From Alligator mississippiensis (Eukaryota > Chordata > Crocodylia > Alligatoridae): a stretch of DNA of 64,000 nt. The notes beneath the pieces are model-generated. The model searched no databases. It was given only the letters and a program-made list of their open reading frames with translations, and was not told where the DNA came from. Of this stretch, positions 32,283-43,262 are shown piece by piece. Position numbers and translations under genes: made by a program. Position 1 is the stretch's first letter; each line of letters opens with the position of its first letter. The stretch lies in the NCBI RefSeq assembly GCF_030867095.1, contig NC_081828.1, positions 219,263,978 to 219,327,977 on the forward strand, read 5' to 3'.

Positions 32283-34918
32283 TTACAGGGCCACGACCTG
32301 GTGCGGGCCTCCCCGGGGCGGTGCAAACCAGCCGCCACGACTCTCCCCCTGCACCGGCTGCAGATGTGCGGCTGCCCCCACGCACGGGCTCTCCGGCTTG
32401 TAACAGGTTTGGGCTTCCCGCCGGATCTCTCCCTGCCCCGCTGGCACGTGAACGGCTGCCCCGAGGCAAGGGGCTGGAGGCACGCTGGGGCATTTGGCCT
32501 GCAGGAAAGGCCCAACGAATGCAAAAGGCCCTTCGCCGCTGGGCTGCCCAGTGAAGGCATCTCCAACAGGACGGTCCTCAGCACCAGGGGGCATTTCCTT
32601 GCGCGAGTGCGTGCGGCTGTGCGTGAGCAGGTTGGGCTTCTGGCTGAAGGCCTTGCCGCAGTCCGGGCAGCGGTAGGGACGCTCGCCAGTGTGGGTGCGC
32701 TGGTGTGTGAGCAGGTTGGGCTTCCAGCTGAAGGCCTTGCCGCAGTCTGGGCAGCGGTAGGGGCGTTCGCCAGTGTGGGTGCGCTGGTGGGCGAGGAGGT
32801 TGGCCTTCTGGGTGAAGGCCTTGTCGCAGTCGGGGCAGCGGTAGGGCCTCTCGCCCGTGTGCGTGCGCTGGTGCGTCACCAGGGTCACCTTCTGCCGGAA
32901 GCCCTTCCCACACTGCGGGCAGGTGAACGGGCGCTCGCCACCGTGGTCGCGCTGGTGCAGCTCCAGGGCTGTGGGGTCCTTGAAGCTCTCCGGACACAGT
33001 GGGCAGGCATGCAACCGCTTGCGCAGGCGGGCTTTGAGGCAAGGGGCTGGGCTGGCGGCATGGACCCGCTGGTGTGCGCGCAGGGCCAACGGGCCAGCCA
33101 GGCACCGGGGGCACTCAGGGCAGGGCAGGGGCTGCCGGCCGCTCACGTGCGTCTTCTGATGGCTGAGCAAGTTGGGCTTCTGGCGGAAGCGCCGGCCGCA
33201 CTGCAGGCAGGCGTAGGGGCGCTCGCCGGTGTGGGTGCGGTAGTGGGTCACCAGGTTGCCTTTCTGGTTGAAGCGGCGCCCGCAGACACCGCAGGGAAAG
33301 GGTCGCTCGCCGGTGTGGATGCGCTGGTGCGTCAGCAGGTTGGTCTTCAGGCTGAAACTCTTCCCACAAGCCTCACACGGGAAGGGCCGGCTACCTCGGT
33401 GGCTTTCACGGTGCTCGGCCAGATGGTCCTGCTGGCTGAAGTTCCTCCCGCACTCTGGGCACGGCCAGGCCCCTTCCCCAACATGTGCCACCTGCTCGGC
33501 CACTCCAGGGAGCGCCTGCCCCGGGCTCTCCCCACGTTCTGTACACGTCTCTGGCTCTGCGTGGCTGCCTTGATGAGCCACGAGATCCACCCACAAGCTG
33601 AAGCTCTTCCCACAGTGGTTGCATATGAAGGGCTTCAAGGCCCCTTCGGCTGGGGGTACCACGGTGCCAGGGCCCAGCTGGGTTCTGGGGAGAGCCTGGT
33701 CAAAGCCACTGGCACATGCGGGGGGTCTCTCCCCAACATGGCTGGTCTGGCCACCCAGGAAAGCCACTTTTTGGCAGAAGCTTTCCCCACACAGTGCACA
33801 GGGGAAAAGCTGCTCCCCTGGGGGCCCATGCTGATGCATCAGGAGCTGCTGCTTTGCAGGGAAGCCTCTCCCAGCATCAGGGCACGCATACAACTCCTGG
33901 CTTCCAGGGATCTTCGGTGCGGGTACGGGCTGCTCAGGATCGAATTTGGCCTCTGGCTCAGCATCTGCTGGGTGAAAGGCCCCAGGCGCAGTGCCACAGG
34001 GTGCAAGAGGCCCCGGGCTCCCCGGGGCGGGTGGGCGGTGTGTCTTCTGGTGGGCTCGCAGGGACACGCGATCCTTGAAGCACTTGTGGCATTGGGCGCA
34101 GGCGTATGGGCGGGCATCCGTGTGCGTGCTCTGGTGCGTCACCAGGTTGGTCTTCTGGGTGAAGCGCTTGCCACACTGCGGGCAGGCATAGGGGCGCTCG
34201 CCAGTGTGGGTGCGGTAGTGGGTCACCAGGTTGGTCTTCTGATTGAAACTCTTCCCGCAAAGAGAGCAGACGAACGGCTTCTCCCCGGTGTGGATGCGCC
34301 GGTGTGTGATGAGATTGGGCTTCTGTGTGAAGCTCTTTCCACACTCAGGGCACGCAAAGGGCCGCTGCTCTACAGTGGGGCGCGATGGCATGAGGCCCGC
34401 TGACTTGGCGGCTGTGCCCCCTTCGCGACCGGGGCCTGGTCGGGGCCTCGGCGCCCCGTGGGTGCGCTGGTGGGCAGCAAGGTTGGCCTTCTGGCTGAAG
34501 CGCTTGCCACACTGGGAGCAAGGGAAGGGGCGCTCGCCCGTGTGCACGCGCCGATGGGTGAGCAGGTTGGGCTTCTGGCTGAAACTCTTGCCGCAGGCCT
34601 CGCAGCGGTACGGCTTCTCTCCAGTATGGATGCGCCGGTGCGTCACCAGGCTCTGCTTCTGCCGGAAGCCCTTGCCACAGTCGGGGCAGCGGAACGGGCC
34701 GGCTCCAAGCTGGTGTGCTGGGCAGGTGGCTGTGGCTGAGGGCTTGCCCACACCAGCAGGCTCCTCCACTTCAGCCCTCGGCTGGCTTTCGAATCCAGTC
34801 CGCCCATCGTGACACCAGCCGCTGGACACGTCAAAGACCCTGGGGTACAGCCCCAGGGGGGGAGGGCCCTCAGGGTTCTTCTCCTCCTGCTGGACTCGGC
34901 TCACATGCTCGGGCTTAG
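32283..34918 (-). CDS. Zinc-finger exon of the KRAB gene (about 18 canonical fingers)
   Basis: Acceptor gaactctag|CT at 34919-34920 leaves a frame starting [18 protein letters not shown], itself KRAB-B-like. About 60 residues of linker precede the array. Fingers are mostly FxCPxCGKxFxQKxNLxTHxRxH with TGERPY/TGEKPF linkers. Three clusters can be seen: fingers 1-7; a degenerate stretch around the middle (CPDAGRGF with Cys replaced by Ala, FLGGQTSH lacking the first His, a bare CASGFDQ piece); then about 11 more, one unusual ([10 protein letters not shown]). A finger-free tail of about 105 residues ends HQVVAL. The antisense strand is open for 1002 codons because the repeats lack antisense stops. 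Confidence 0.93.
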
Positions 34919-37900
34919 CTAGAGTTCGGGCAGACACACAGACAAGGTGTTAGTCCAGGGCTCTTGACTGCAGCACGTAACACTGAATCAAGGGGCGCAT
35001 CATTAGGACAGCCCGTTCCCTCTCTTCTCCCTCCCTGTCCCGCAAGAACTCAACCCAGCTCAGAGCTGCACCGGCTGCCTGAAAAAATACCAAAGCCTTC
35101 AGCAACTGGCAGGAAGACAGCAGACTGTAGCCCCCTCCCTCCTTTTTTGTTCTGGCATCACTGCACTGTCATCCGCTGTCCGAAATCAGGGTCTGGGGGA
35201 ACTACAGGAAGGTTGGTAAGGATACTTACCCATGCAGGAGCTTTTGGGGATCTTGCTGTCCTCCAGACCCCGCTGATTCTCAGCATAAGGCTCTCCCAAT
35301 GGTTCAGTGCCAAAGAAATCGCTGGGCTTGAACAATCTGTAGGCTGATCAAGGACAGGACAGTGCAGTTACGCAGTGCAATGTGCAAGATCTCACCAAGT
35401 CACACAAACAGGTGAAAAAGGACAGATGAACTTCAGTGTCAACGGCTGCAAAGTTAACACCCCTGGGGAAAAATAACTCCCACCTCCACTGGTTCTGGCC
35501 TAGATGTTACGACTCAGGAAGAGAGACAGTTTTCTAAAGACGTCAGCTCAATATGCAGCACCACCAAAAAGCTAATAAAAGGCTGAGCATCACTGAGATG
35601 GGAACTGAAAACAAAACAGAAAGTATCATGATACCACTATGCAAATCCATGGTGCGCCCACACTTTGAATCCTGTGCAGTTCTAGTCTCCCAATCTCAAA
35701 AAGGACATAGTAGAATTAGAAAAAGTGAAGAGGGCAACAAGGTGATCAAGGGTACAGAGCAGTTACCAGACCAGGAGATATTAAAAAAAAAAAAAAAGGC
35801 GAGGCTTCTTCCGTCTGGAAAGGAGAAGGCTGAGGGGGAGGATATGACAGAGGCCTATATAATCATGAAGGGTGTGAACAAAGCAAACAGTCCCTAGAAT
35901 GAGGGGGTAGCTGCTGAAATCAATAGGAGACTGGTTTAAAACTAACAACAGAAAGTATTTCCTTTATGCAGAGCATGGTTAACTTGTGGATTTAATTGCC
36001 AAAAGTATAAGCAAACAGTCCCTTTTTGAAGCTAGCTGTACTACACAGATTCGTGGATGACGGATCCACTAATAACCACTAAACAGAACAGTCAGGGATG
36101 CATCTCTAAAGCAATGATGGTGGATCTTAGGGAGGGTGCGACAGAGGAATAGATCACTCTAGATGCACTTTGTCCATATGCTCTCCCTGTGAAGGAGGGG
36201 TATAAAGTCAACGGGCCCCGTGGGCCAGTCTGGCATGGGCCTGGATCAGACCCACAGACTAACCCCATATACCCAGGACTGCAGCTGGGACCAGTGTCCA
36301 CTGCCCGTGGCACACAGGCCAGTCTGGGACACACTGTATGAGGCATGCGCACCCAGTCCAACACCCATGGGCAGCATCGTAGCCAGGCGGCAGGGCTCTG
36401 GGGGTCAGATCTTGGACACCCTTGCTCTTCTTGCCACTGTCAGAGACAGGATAGCAGTCTAGATGGACCACTGTCTGACCCAGCATGGTACTGCTTATGT
36501 TCTTGTGCATGTCCAGCAAGCAGACCATCACACTGGAGATGATGCATGTGCGAATGCACACACCAACCAGATGCTAACAAAAGCCCCAGGGGAAGGTTTT
36601 CATTCACTGTGGGCCTCTACTGCCTGAAGCATAATTAAAAGCAAAAAAGTCGAAGCAATCGGATTTCTGGCTGGCTGGAGTGAGCTGCCAGAGAGGAGAG
36701 GTGATCAGGCTTCTTTTAAAACCATTCCCAACTGTTCACAGAAACACTCTGCTCCTTTATGCCTTCACCCCAGAATCTCAAAGTCCATCACAGCATCAAT
36801 TCACTAATGACTCTCCAAGCCACTGAATTGCAACAAAAACACCATTATCCTTGTACTAATGGAGCAGCTGGGACACACAGATTCACAGACAGTCAATGAG
36901 GCATAGCTGTGAGCAAAACCCAGGAGTTTAAACCTGGCCTGACCTCCAGCCCCTAAACCCCACTGTAAGAAGGGAGGGCCGACTGCCTGAAGTCCAACAG
37001 GGCTGGTGCAACTGCGACAGACTTCCTCCCAGAAGACCTGGCAATTTATACTGAAGCATTTAAGCGCAGGTGAACAAATTCAGGATAGAGCAAAACGAAA
37101 GTCAGTGTAATCTGCTTCTTAGGCCTGGCCACTGTGAGCTAGCTGGCAGTGCTCACCTGTGCAGGGGTCCCACGGGATATCTGCGCCAGCAGGGTCCAGT
37201 TGCTCCCCAGCGCCCGGCTCTTCCCCCCGTTCAGCGTGGGAGAAGAGGGCAGGTTCAAGAGCTGGGTAGCCTGTTTGAGGAGAGAGAAGGGTCTTGGCCA
37301 GTCTGCTTCTGCCGATGTGGATGGGAGCACCCTCCACATCCCACCAGGTGCGTCCCAACGAACTAAAACCATAGCCAGAAAGGAGACTGGAAAACGGCAC
37401 TCCCGCCCTCTGCCTCATTATTTCACACGGGGGCAGGGAGAAATGAGTCTCCGACGCTCACTTTGTCCTTGGCTTTTCTCCTGGCCCATGGGGCAGTGCT
37501 GGATTTGGAGCAGTGCTGGATTTGCTGGCCCATGGGGCAGTGCTGGATTTGGCCTCTAAGACTCTCCAACTCATCTAATAAAGGTCAAACAGGCATCAGG
37601 CACCAATGACTTCCGACCATTACTGCCACGCCCACATCCATGTCACAGCGTGGACAGCTGAACCCGGCCCTTAGCACCATCCGGCCCTTGGCACAAGGGT
37701 CACCTTCCTGTCTGCAAAAGCGTGACGTGCTTTCCACAGCATTTCACTGAGAGAGATGTGAATGTGTTGAATCTAAAGTGACTTTCTGTTGCATCAGTTG
37801 ACAGCAATGAATGGATACTTTTACTTTATGTTCACAATCAACAACAGCCTTTCCCACACTCGGGGCTGGAGTCATTTATTTATGAAGACCTCGGACAAAC

Positions 37901-38119
37901 CTAACACCAGCCATCAGTGCTCCCCAGCACGCTTCTCTTTCTGCTGCCTGCCACCTTACTCAGTGCACGCTGCAAGAAGGCAACAGGATCCTCACCCAGC
38001 GAGGCCACCAACGTGTGGTTCTCCCTCATCACATCCCAGTAGAGGTCCTGCTGCCAGGCCGCCAGCTCCACCCACTCCGGGGAGAAGTCGAGAGCGACAT
38101 CCTCAAGTGTCACCGGCAC
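32283..38119 (-). CDS. KRAB C2H2 zinc-finger gene (four exons identified, first exon missing)
   Basis: Predicted nuclear sequence-specific DNA-binding protein whose KRAB box would, by family precedent, recruit a co-repressor such as TRIM28. Exons in order: KRAB-A 37996-38119, KRAB-B-like 37157-37270, KRAB-B-like 35230-35343, fingers 32283-34918. All three introns are phase 1 and the joined frame is open: 41+38+38+878 = 995 residues without the unseen exon 1. The start exon should lie between 38120 and about 43000; the ZNF143-like motifs at 39.4 kb mark one possible promoter. It occupies the place of human REPIN1 relative to RARRES2, but REPIN1 as I recall it has no KRAB box, so orthology is open. 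Confidence 0.82.
35230..35343 (-). CDS. KRAB-B-like exon, second copy
   Basis: Acceptor ccttgatcag|CCTACAG; donor CATGG|gtaagt (strong). With the carried G it encodes [20 protein letters not shown].... It is again 114 bp, phase 1 at both ends, and retains the Y, P, F, E and EP spacing of the first copy. The shared length and phase support an ancient exon duplication. Confidence 0.7.
35550..36500 (+). mobile_element. CR1-like LINE 3' end (older subfamily)
   Basis: gcgcccacactttgaatcctgtgcagttctagtctcc, gtgaagagggcaacaaggtgatcaaggg, gaggcttcttccgtctggaaaggagaaggctgag, then the tail atagcagtctagatggaccactgtctgacccagcatgg at 36450-36490. Lies in the intron between the KRAB-B-like exons. Confidence 0.8.
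36501..37150. other. Intronic, no feature recognised
   Basis: Between KRAB-B-like exons; no frame or repeat recognised. Confidence 0.5.
37157..37270 (-). CDS. KRAB-B-like exon, first copy
   Basis: Acceptor ctcaaacag|GCTACC; donor CACAG|gtgagc. With the carried G it encodes [20 protein letters not shown]..., which is the classical continuation of KRAB-A (LVSLG-YPxxxPxxxxxLExGEEP). Length 114 bp, phase 1 at both ends. Confidence 0.8.
37480..37555. repeat. Short tandem duplication, 'ggcccatggggcagtgctggatttg'
   Basis: Two copies of the block separated by a shorter 'gcagtgctggattt' repeat. Intronic. Confidence 0.7.
37996..38119 (-). CDS. KRAB-A exon
   Basis: Acceptor ttgttttgcag|GTG; donor CTGG|gtgagg. 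The 124 bp encode [39 protein letters not shown], matching the KRAB A box pattern VTFEDVAVxFSxEEWxxL..QxxLYxDVMxENYxxLVSLG. The MLE, DVM and E-W positions are present. Phase 0 at the 5' end and phase 1 at the 3' end, as in typical KRAB genes. Confidence 0.88.
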
Positions 38120-38554
38120 CTGCAAAACAATCAGTGCTCGCATCAGACATGCCAGCTATGGCAGCTGTCAGATCAAGTACTCACGCGCCTGCCTCTTCCC
38201 TGAAAAAGGCCATCACAGTCTGATAGAAATGGAGTAACCAGAAATTGTGCAGGAGCAATATGGATTTGTATTTGAACTCCCCAAGAGCAGGGAGCCACGG
38301 CTTCTGCCTGCAGCAGATAACATAGAGCAGCACGTCCCTGGCAACTCAGCTCTCTGAGGAAATGAACAGAAAGATGTGCGGGGAGGGAGGCAAGGGGCAG
38401 GATAAACACGGTGCTGCTGGCAGCCTTTGCAAGCATTCACAAAGTGCAAGCCAAGTAGGAAAAAACTTTGCCACATGTCGATGACATGAAACATGGAGAA
38501 ACAGGCCAGGACAATGTTAGCTTCTGAACTCCCCAGGAAACAACGAAACTATCG

Positions 38555-38859
38555 CAGCGGTTCTCAATCTTTTCAGACTCCAGGCACCCCCTTGGAAAAT
38601 GACAACTTATTTTCACTCATTTTCTGAGTGCAGAAAAATCCTACAGCAATTCTTCTGTTGCAAAGAACTTGGACAGCCCACAACTGGACAGAAGGTTTCT
38701 GACGCTCTGGATTCCCATTTGAAATGTCTGGGTTTACTCTGAGAATTGTCTGCATGCTTAACAAAGCAGACTTTGTGTGCTACCCTGAGGCACCCTTGAA
38801 AGACTCTCAAGGCACCCAAGGGTGCTCCAGCACCCTGGCTGAGAGTCACTGCTCTACTG
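38555..38859. mobile_element. hAT-like DNA transposon, non-autonomous, about 300 bp
   Basis: Left end cagcggttctcaatctttt (38555) and right end gagagtcactgctctactg (38841-38859) are imperfect inverted matches. The interior has cagactccaggcaccccctt...gaaaatgacaactta and ggcacccaagggtgctcc. This end wording is typical of hAT relatives in tetrapods. No transposase. Confidence 0.6.
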
Positions 38860-39219
38860 TGACAAGCTTCCAGAGAAACAGCAGGTCACCTCCCAGCCAC
38901 ATCCTACCTGGGCAGCACCCCCCACAGCCATTACCCACCAGAGACTGGTCAAGAGAAGAAGATCTGCAGCAGAGGATGAGAGGAAGATACTGTTTCCCTT
39001 CCCCTTGCACTGCAGATGGAGGTCCCTGCATCAACTGTGACAAAAGTTAGTAAGTGGGGAAGGAAACTGTGACAGGAGAAGAGCTGGAAGGAGGTGATTG
39101 CTCAGGGAGAGAGAATTTATTGCTGGCTTCCTCCCTCCTTCCTCCAGATGGGGAAGGGGAAGAGGCCAGGCCAGCCCAGGGACTGCCCCGCGCTCAGTGT
39201 GTCCCTGGTATTGTGAGGG

Positions 39220-39362
39220 GGTGTCGGCTGTAGCCATGTTAGTCTAAGGACTCTCACTCTGCCTGAAGAAGGGTGTTTGTATCCAAAAGCTTGCAAAGAA
39301 CAATTTTTCTAACTATTTAGTTGATCTAATAAAAGATATCACATTTACCCAAAAGCCTCATC
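39220..39362 (+). repeat. Interspersed 'taaaagatatca' repeat, near full-length copy
   Basis: ggtgtcggctgtagccatgttagtctaagg, tgcctgaagaagggtgtttgtatccaaaagcttgc, then the ctaactatttagttgatctaataaaagatatcac core, ending tttacccaaaag. This is the most complete copy and shows the 5' part absent elsewhere. Confidence 0.75.
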
Positions 39363-39410
39363 TGCCTGGTATTGTGAAGCTTTCCTGCGGCCTGCACAGA
39401 TCCGTCGCTC

Positions 39411-39430
39411 CTGGGACTTGTAGTCCATGC
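39411..39430 (-). promoter_or_regulatory. ZNF143/SIX5-like motif (minus)
   Basis: On the minus strand GGACTACAAGTCCCAGGAG matches the ACTACAAnTCCC consensus almost exactly. It lies about 1.3 kb upstream of the KRAB-A exon, a possible promoter. Confidence 0.5.
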
Positions 39431-39507
39431 GGGAGAGAGGACACTCCCGCATACAAGCACTGCTTAGCCTGTTTCAGAGAAAGCGGCGGGACGAGGGACA
39501 AGGACGG

Positions 39508-39527
39508 ACTACACTTCCCAGCAGCCC
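39508..39527 (+). promoter_or_regulatory. ZNF143/SIX5-like motif (plus)
   Basis: ACTACACTTCCCAGCAGCCC, the same motif in divergent orientation about 80 bp from the first. Two ZNF143-like sites back to back suggest a shared or bidirectional promoter. Confidence 0.5.
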
Positions 39528-39529
39528 AC

Positions 39530-42050
39530 AGGGCAGCACAAACACAATCTCTTCCTCTGCCAGATACCCATTAGGGAAAGCAGAGTCTCTATCCCAGGCA
39601 GAGCCCTGAGTAGCAACACCACCACTGTGTAAATTCAGGTCTGATTGTCCTTCCTACCACAGCTTGTTTTAACCACTGGACATCTCTCATGGCAGGGAGT
39701 GCCCATTTTAGTCTGCAAACACAATCGCTGCCATTCCTCTGGGGTGAGAGCAAGAAACTATAACCGAGCTCTGCATTTCCTGTCCTCCATTTCTTCTGCC
39801 CAGGAGGGAAACATGCCAACCAGACTTGTGCCTCAAGGACAGTACCCAGGAGGAACATGACATTTTGCACGAAAGACAGGTTACAATATAAGCTAAGGAA
39901 ACAGGTTGTAACTTCAGAGCTCTCAAAAGCTGCTTTATATTCCCTTTGTTCCTTCTAGCTCATTCTAGCACTTGGGGGAGGGGGCAGATAAAGGAGTGGA
40001 TGTGCCCCCAAATTCCTGTGAATATTAATTTAAAAGGCTCTGGACAGAAGCCCTTGCAAAGTACCATCGTGCCTGGAGACACCTGGAGGGACTTCCACAC
40101 CCATCCCTTCTCCACTTGCAGAGGATAAACTGGGCCACGAATGCAGTAAGAGGCTCCTCTCCGTGGTCCGCTGGTGCCGGCCAACACGGCTTTTGGAGAG
40201 CTCCTGAGGTCACCAGCCATAACCACCTTCTGCCCTTAGCTGGTAAGAAAGGAGGCAGCCTCAGAAACTCATTCAAAGTGGTAGCTCCCAACTCTCCTGG
40301 CAAGTGAGTTTGCAAACAGGATTAAGGAGCCCATCCTGCTCTCACAGGGACCAGAATCACAGGAGCTACCGTGACACAGATGGAGTTAGACTGGAGCGAG
40401 GCCACGGGGCTGATCCTAGCTGTAGCAGTTCTGGTTATGCCAAGCTACACTTAAACCAAAGATACCGAAAAGGAGCTCGAGGAAAACAGGCCTTATGACT
40501 GCCAAGTGACCCAGTAAGAAAGGAAAAAATAAAAACACACTAATGAATCTGCATTTTTGCTCAAAGAGGAGAATAAGAAAACATCAGCTGAAAAAAAAAA
40601 CACCTCAAAGACCAACATAAGACATAATAACTCACTAATGAAGCAGAGATAACAAGAACGTAAGTGTAGGTGTGTGAACTTTGCAAGAGAAACAAGTAGA
40701 GATGGATACCTCAATAGAGAGAGAGAGTAGTCAGTATGATGTGAGGAGTGCTCAGATATAAATACAGGGGCTGCAAGACGGCCACGAACATTAATCACAT
40801 ACTGCTCTGCTACCTGAAGCTTCAGGAAGTTGGGCTGACCATTAACGAGACCGAGCTGGTACCTTCTGAGGACGATAAAACTTTCTGAGTTTTCACCCCC
40901 AAACACTGATTCGAGTCGCTTTTCTGTATTGCCTCTGAAATCTGTAAGGCTGCTTGCTAGCCTCAGCCTTTAGGAACGCACAGGCCCCAGCAGCCTGTCT
41001 CCCCAAAACGACAGCTCTAAGAGACCACCCGCAAAAGAGCTCCTATGCCTTGGGGCAGCAGCACATACGCGTGCTTGGGCCTCTGCACTCGCACCACCAT
41101 CCCGGACGCTGCAGTCTCTCCCTGCGGGAGCTCCAGCACTCAGTCCTGGCCTAGCGACGGCCACCAGCACAAATGCCACAGAACTGAATGGGTAGCGGGG
41201 ACTCGGACTCTGGCATTAAGGTCAGCAGTGGAAACCTCTGCTGGACAGAGCAGTTTTCCCCTTCCACCACCCCCCCCGGTCCTACAATAAGGGGCAGGAG
41301 GAGTGAACCGAGCGTCAGGGCAGGCTCCTATAGGGGAAGCACGTCCTACAGTACTTTGCAAAGAGCAATGAATGAAGTCCCAAAGATCCGCTGTGATTTC
41401 GGTCTTTTAACCACCCCAAGTCGCAGGTGGGCTAACCGAGGCTCGGACAGGAACCAGCATCCCGTCTCTTGCTGTATCAAGGCCCAGGCGAGGTCAGAAC
41501 ACGAGCCGACTCCCAATCCTTGCCCCAAGACAAGCCGGACTGTGCCCAACCACACTGTAGGAAGCCCCTGTGCGTGCACACCAACCCCACAATGAGCTGG
41601 AGGAAAGGGAAGACGCTCAGGCTACTGAAAGGGTTAAACAGGAGCACGCGGAGAGAAAGTGACCACAGGAAAAGGGCACGCTGGAGACTGAAAATCCTCC
41701 GGCTGGCCCCTCATCCTGTTTACAAAGACAACAGGGCAGGGTCCGGTATGCAGCGGGGCCTCATCCTGGCCGGCAGCCAGGGACAGGGCTGGCTCCCAGA
41801 GGGACAAGGGCAAAGGGGGCTGGGCTCTCCGCTGCCACGGCAGAGCACGGAAAGGAAACCCCACGTCCTGCCCCCACGATACCCGCGGGGTGCAGGCCCT
41901 CGCTATCCCCGCTGGGCAGGCGGCCAGGAACCTTATTCACCCCGCACAGCTGCTCGCTCTCTCCCCGACCCGACCCCACACATCTCCGCCTTGTCTGCGT
42001 GCTACAGCCCTAGACGCAGCATCCACGCGCCCCCGCCACGTGCTGCTCCT
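39530..42050. other. No gene recognised
   Basis: Upstream flank of the KRAB gene. Frames are shadows. The exon-1 candidate at about 42180-42253 (minus; donor gccttttGTAAGT) was considered but ends in the wrong phase for the KRAB-A exon. Confidence 0.4.
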
Positions 42051-42289
42051 CCGCACGTCCTCCGCTGACAAAGCCCTTTCGTTCTGCTCCCACCAGTCTC
42101 AGCCCTCCCGCGCCCCCTCCACCGACGCGGCCGGACCCCAGCCGGAACCAGAGACACCTCGAACTTACAAAAGGCAGCGGAGGGAGGCCTCAGACTGGAG
42201 CTCGGCCAGCGGACTGGGCCCGGCATCCACGTTGCAAGGGGGACGCTAGCCAAGAGGTGTCACAGGATGATGACACCGAGGGAAGGGAC

Positions 42290-42372
42290 CTCGGGGGGGG
42301 GGGGGTGTCACGTCCAGTCCAACCCCCCCACACTCGGAGCAGGACCAGCCCCAGCCACGTCACATCAATCCC
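42290..42372 (-). mobile_element. Diverged CR1 tail
   Basis: accgagggaagggacctc, cagtccaacccccc, gcaggaccagccccagcc, atcaatcccagct. An eleven-base G run interrupts it. Confidence 0.5.
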
Positions 42373-42699
42373 AGCTGACGGCGCTTCAGGGCACCCGCCC
42401 GCACACGGGGGCGCTTCAGGCCGGTTTGACCCCAGCCCCGCGGCGCTTGCGGGGCTTTGCTCCGCCGTGCCCCAGGATCTCCACGCGACGCCGCAACGGC
42501 TGGCGGGAGCTGCTCCCACGAGGGGAGGCCGCGGACCCCCTCGACGCAGAGCCGGGCGCGGCCGCCCGCCACGCACGACGTGGGCAAGGGGCGAGCGCGG
42601 GGCAGCACGCCCGCACTGTGCCGATGGCCGGGGAGGGGGGCACGGGGGGGGGCAGTGCCCCAACCCCCCCCCACGGCTTCCCTGCCACGGGTGCCGGCC

Positions 42700-42965
42700 A
42701 CCCCGCCCGCCCCTGCTCCCCACACTGTCTCTGCCCCCTCCCCCACCCACCATCTGCCCCACAACACCCCCGCCCCACTGCCCCCTCTCTCTCCCCCCAA
42801 CACCCCCTCCCCACCTACCAGCCAGCCCCTCCCCCACAACACCCCCTTGCCTGCCCCTCCCCCACCTACCACCCTGTCCCCCGCAACACCCCGCATTTTC
42901 CCACCCCTGCCCCTCCCCCATCGTGCCCCCACCCCCACAACACCCCCTGCCCCCCCCTCACCGCA
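42700..42965. repeat. C-rich tandem array with ccccacaacacccc units
   Basis: The block cacaacacccc...tgcccc recurs about seven times with an irregular period near 35 bp. The minus strand is G-run rich (many GGGGG), so intramolecular G-quadruplexes are possible. Forms a strongly strand-asymmetric part of the CpG island. Confidence 0.75.
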
Positions 42966-42978
42966 TCGCCATGGCAAC
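42965..42978 (+). promoter_or_regulatory. RFX X-box-like motif
   Basis: ATCGCCATGGCAAC fits the palindromic X-box pattern RYYNYY-AT-RRNRAC; it lies in the CpG-rich upstream region. Confidence 0.5.
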
Positions 42979-43052
42979 CCGCCGGCTCCCGCACCAGGCC
43001 CCTCAGCCCCGCGCTAGGCCCCGCTGACCTGTGACGTCGCGCGGCAGCGTGG

Positions 43053-43060
43053 TGACGTCA
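43053..43060. promoter_or_regulatory. Full CRE palindrome TGACGTCA (site 1)
   Basis: Perfect CREB/ATF site; a weaker half (TGACGTCG) lies 20 bp away at about 43032. A possible donor on the minus strand (CACAG|gtcagc near 43023) suggests this may be a promoter for a minus-strand transcript. Confidence 0.6.
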
Positions 43061-43197
43061 CGGATCCCCCGCCGAAGCTGCAGGCGGTGCCCCGCAAAGC
43101 ACGACGGGAAGAGGAAATCCCGCGAGAACGCGCAAGACAGGCCGCCAGTCCTCATGGGAGAACTGGTTGTGGGAGGGAGGGGCACTTCCGGGAGCGG

Positions 43198-43205
43198 TGA
43201 CGTCA
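43198..43205. promoter_or_regulatory. Full CRE palindrome TGACGTCA (site 2)
   Basis: Second perfect copy 145 bp from the first, next to an ETS-type CACTTCCGGG at about 43182-43191. CRE plus ETS is a common CpG-island promoter pairing. Confidence 0.6.
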
Positions 43206-43262
43206 CGGAGGAGGAGGAGGCACGTGGAGCAGGCGAGGGGGCGGCCTAGAGCGGCCCCGCGC

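Noticed and set aside
31395-34403. 1002-codon plus-strand open frame over the KRAB gene's finger exon
   Set aside because: It is the complement of the repeated finger codons, which lack antisense stops. No recognisable domain and antisense to a clear gene.
42180-42253. First exon for the KRAB gene at 42180-42253 (minus)
   Set aside because: Good donor but its reading frame ends one base past a codon, whereas the KRAB-A exon starts in phase 0.
42257-43034. Two overlapping plus-strand frames of about 255 codons rich in Pro
   Set aside because: C-rich repeat-driven; no family resemblance.
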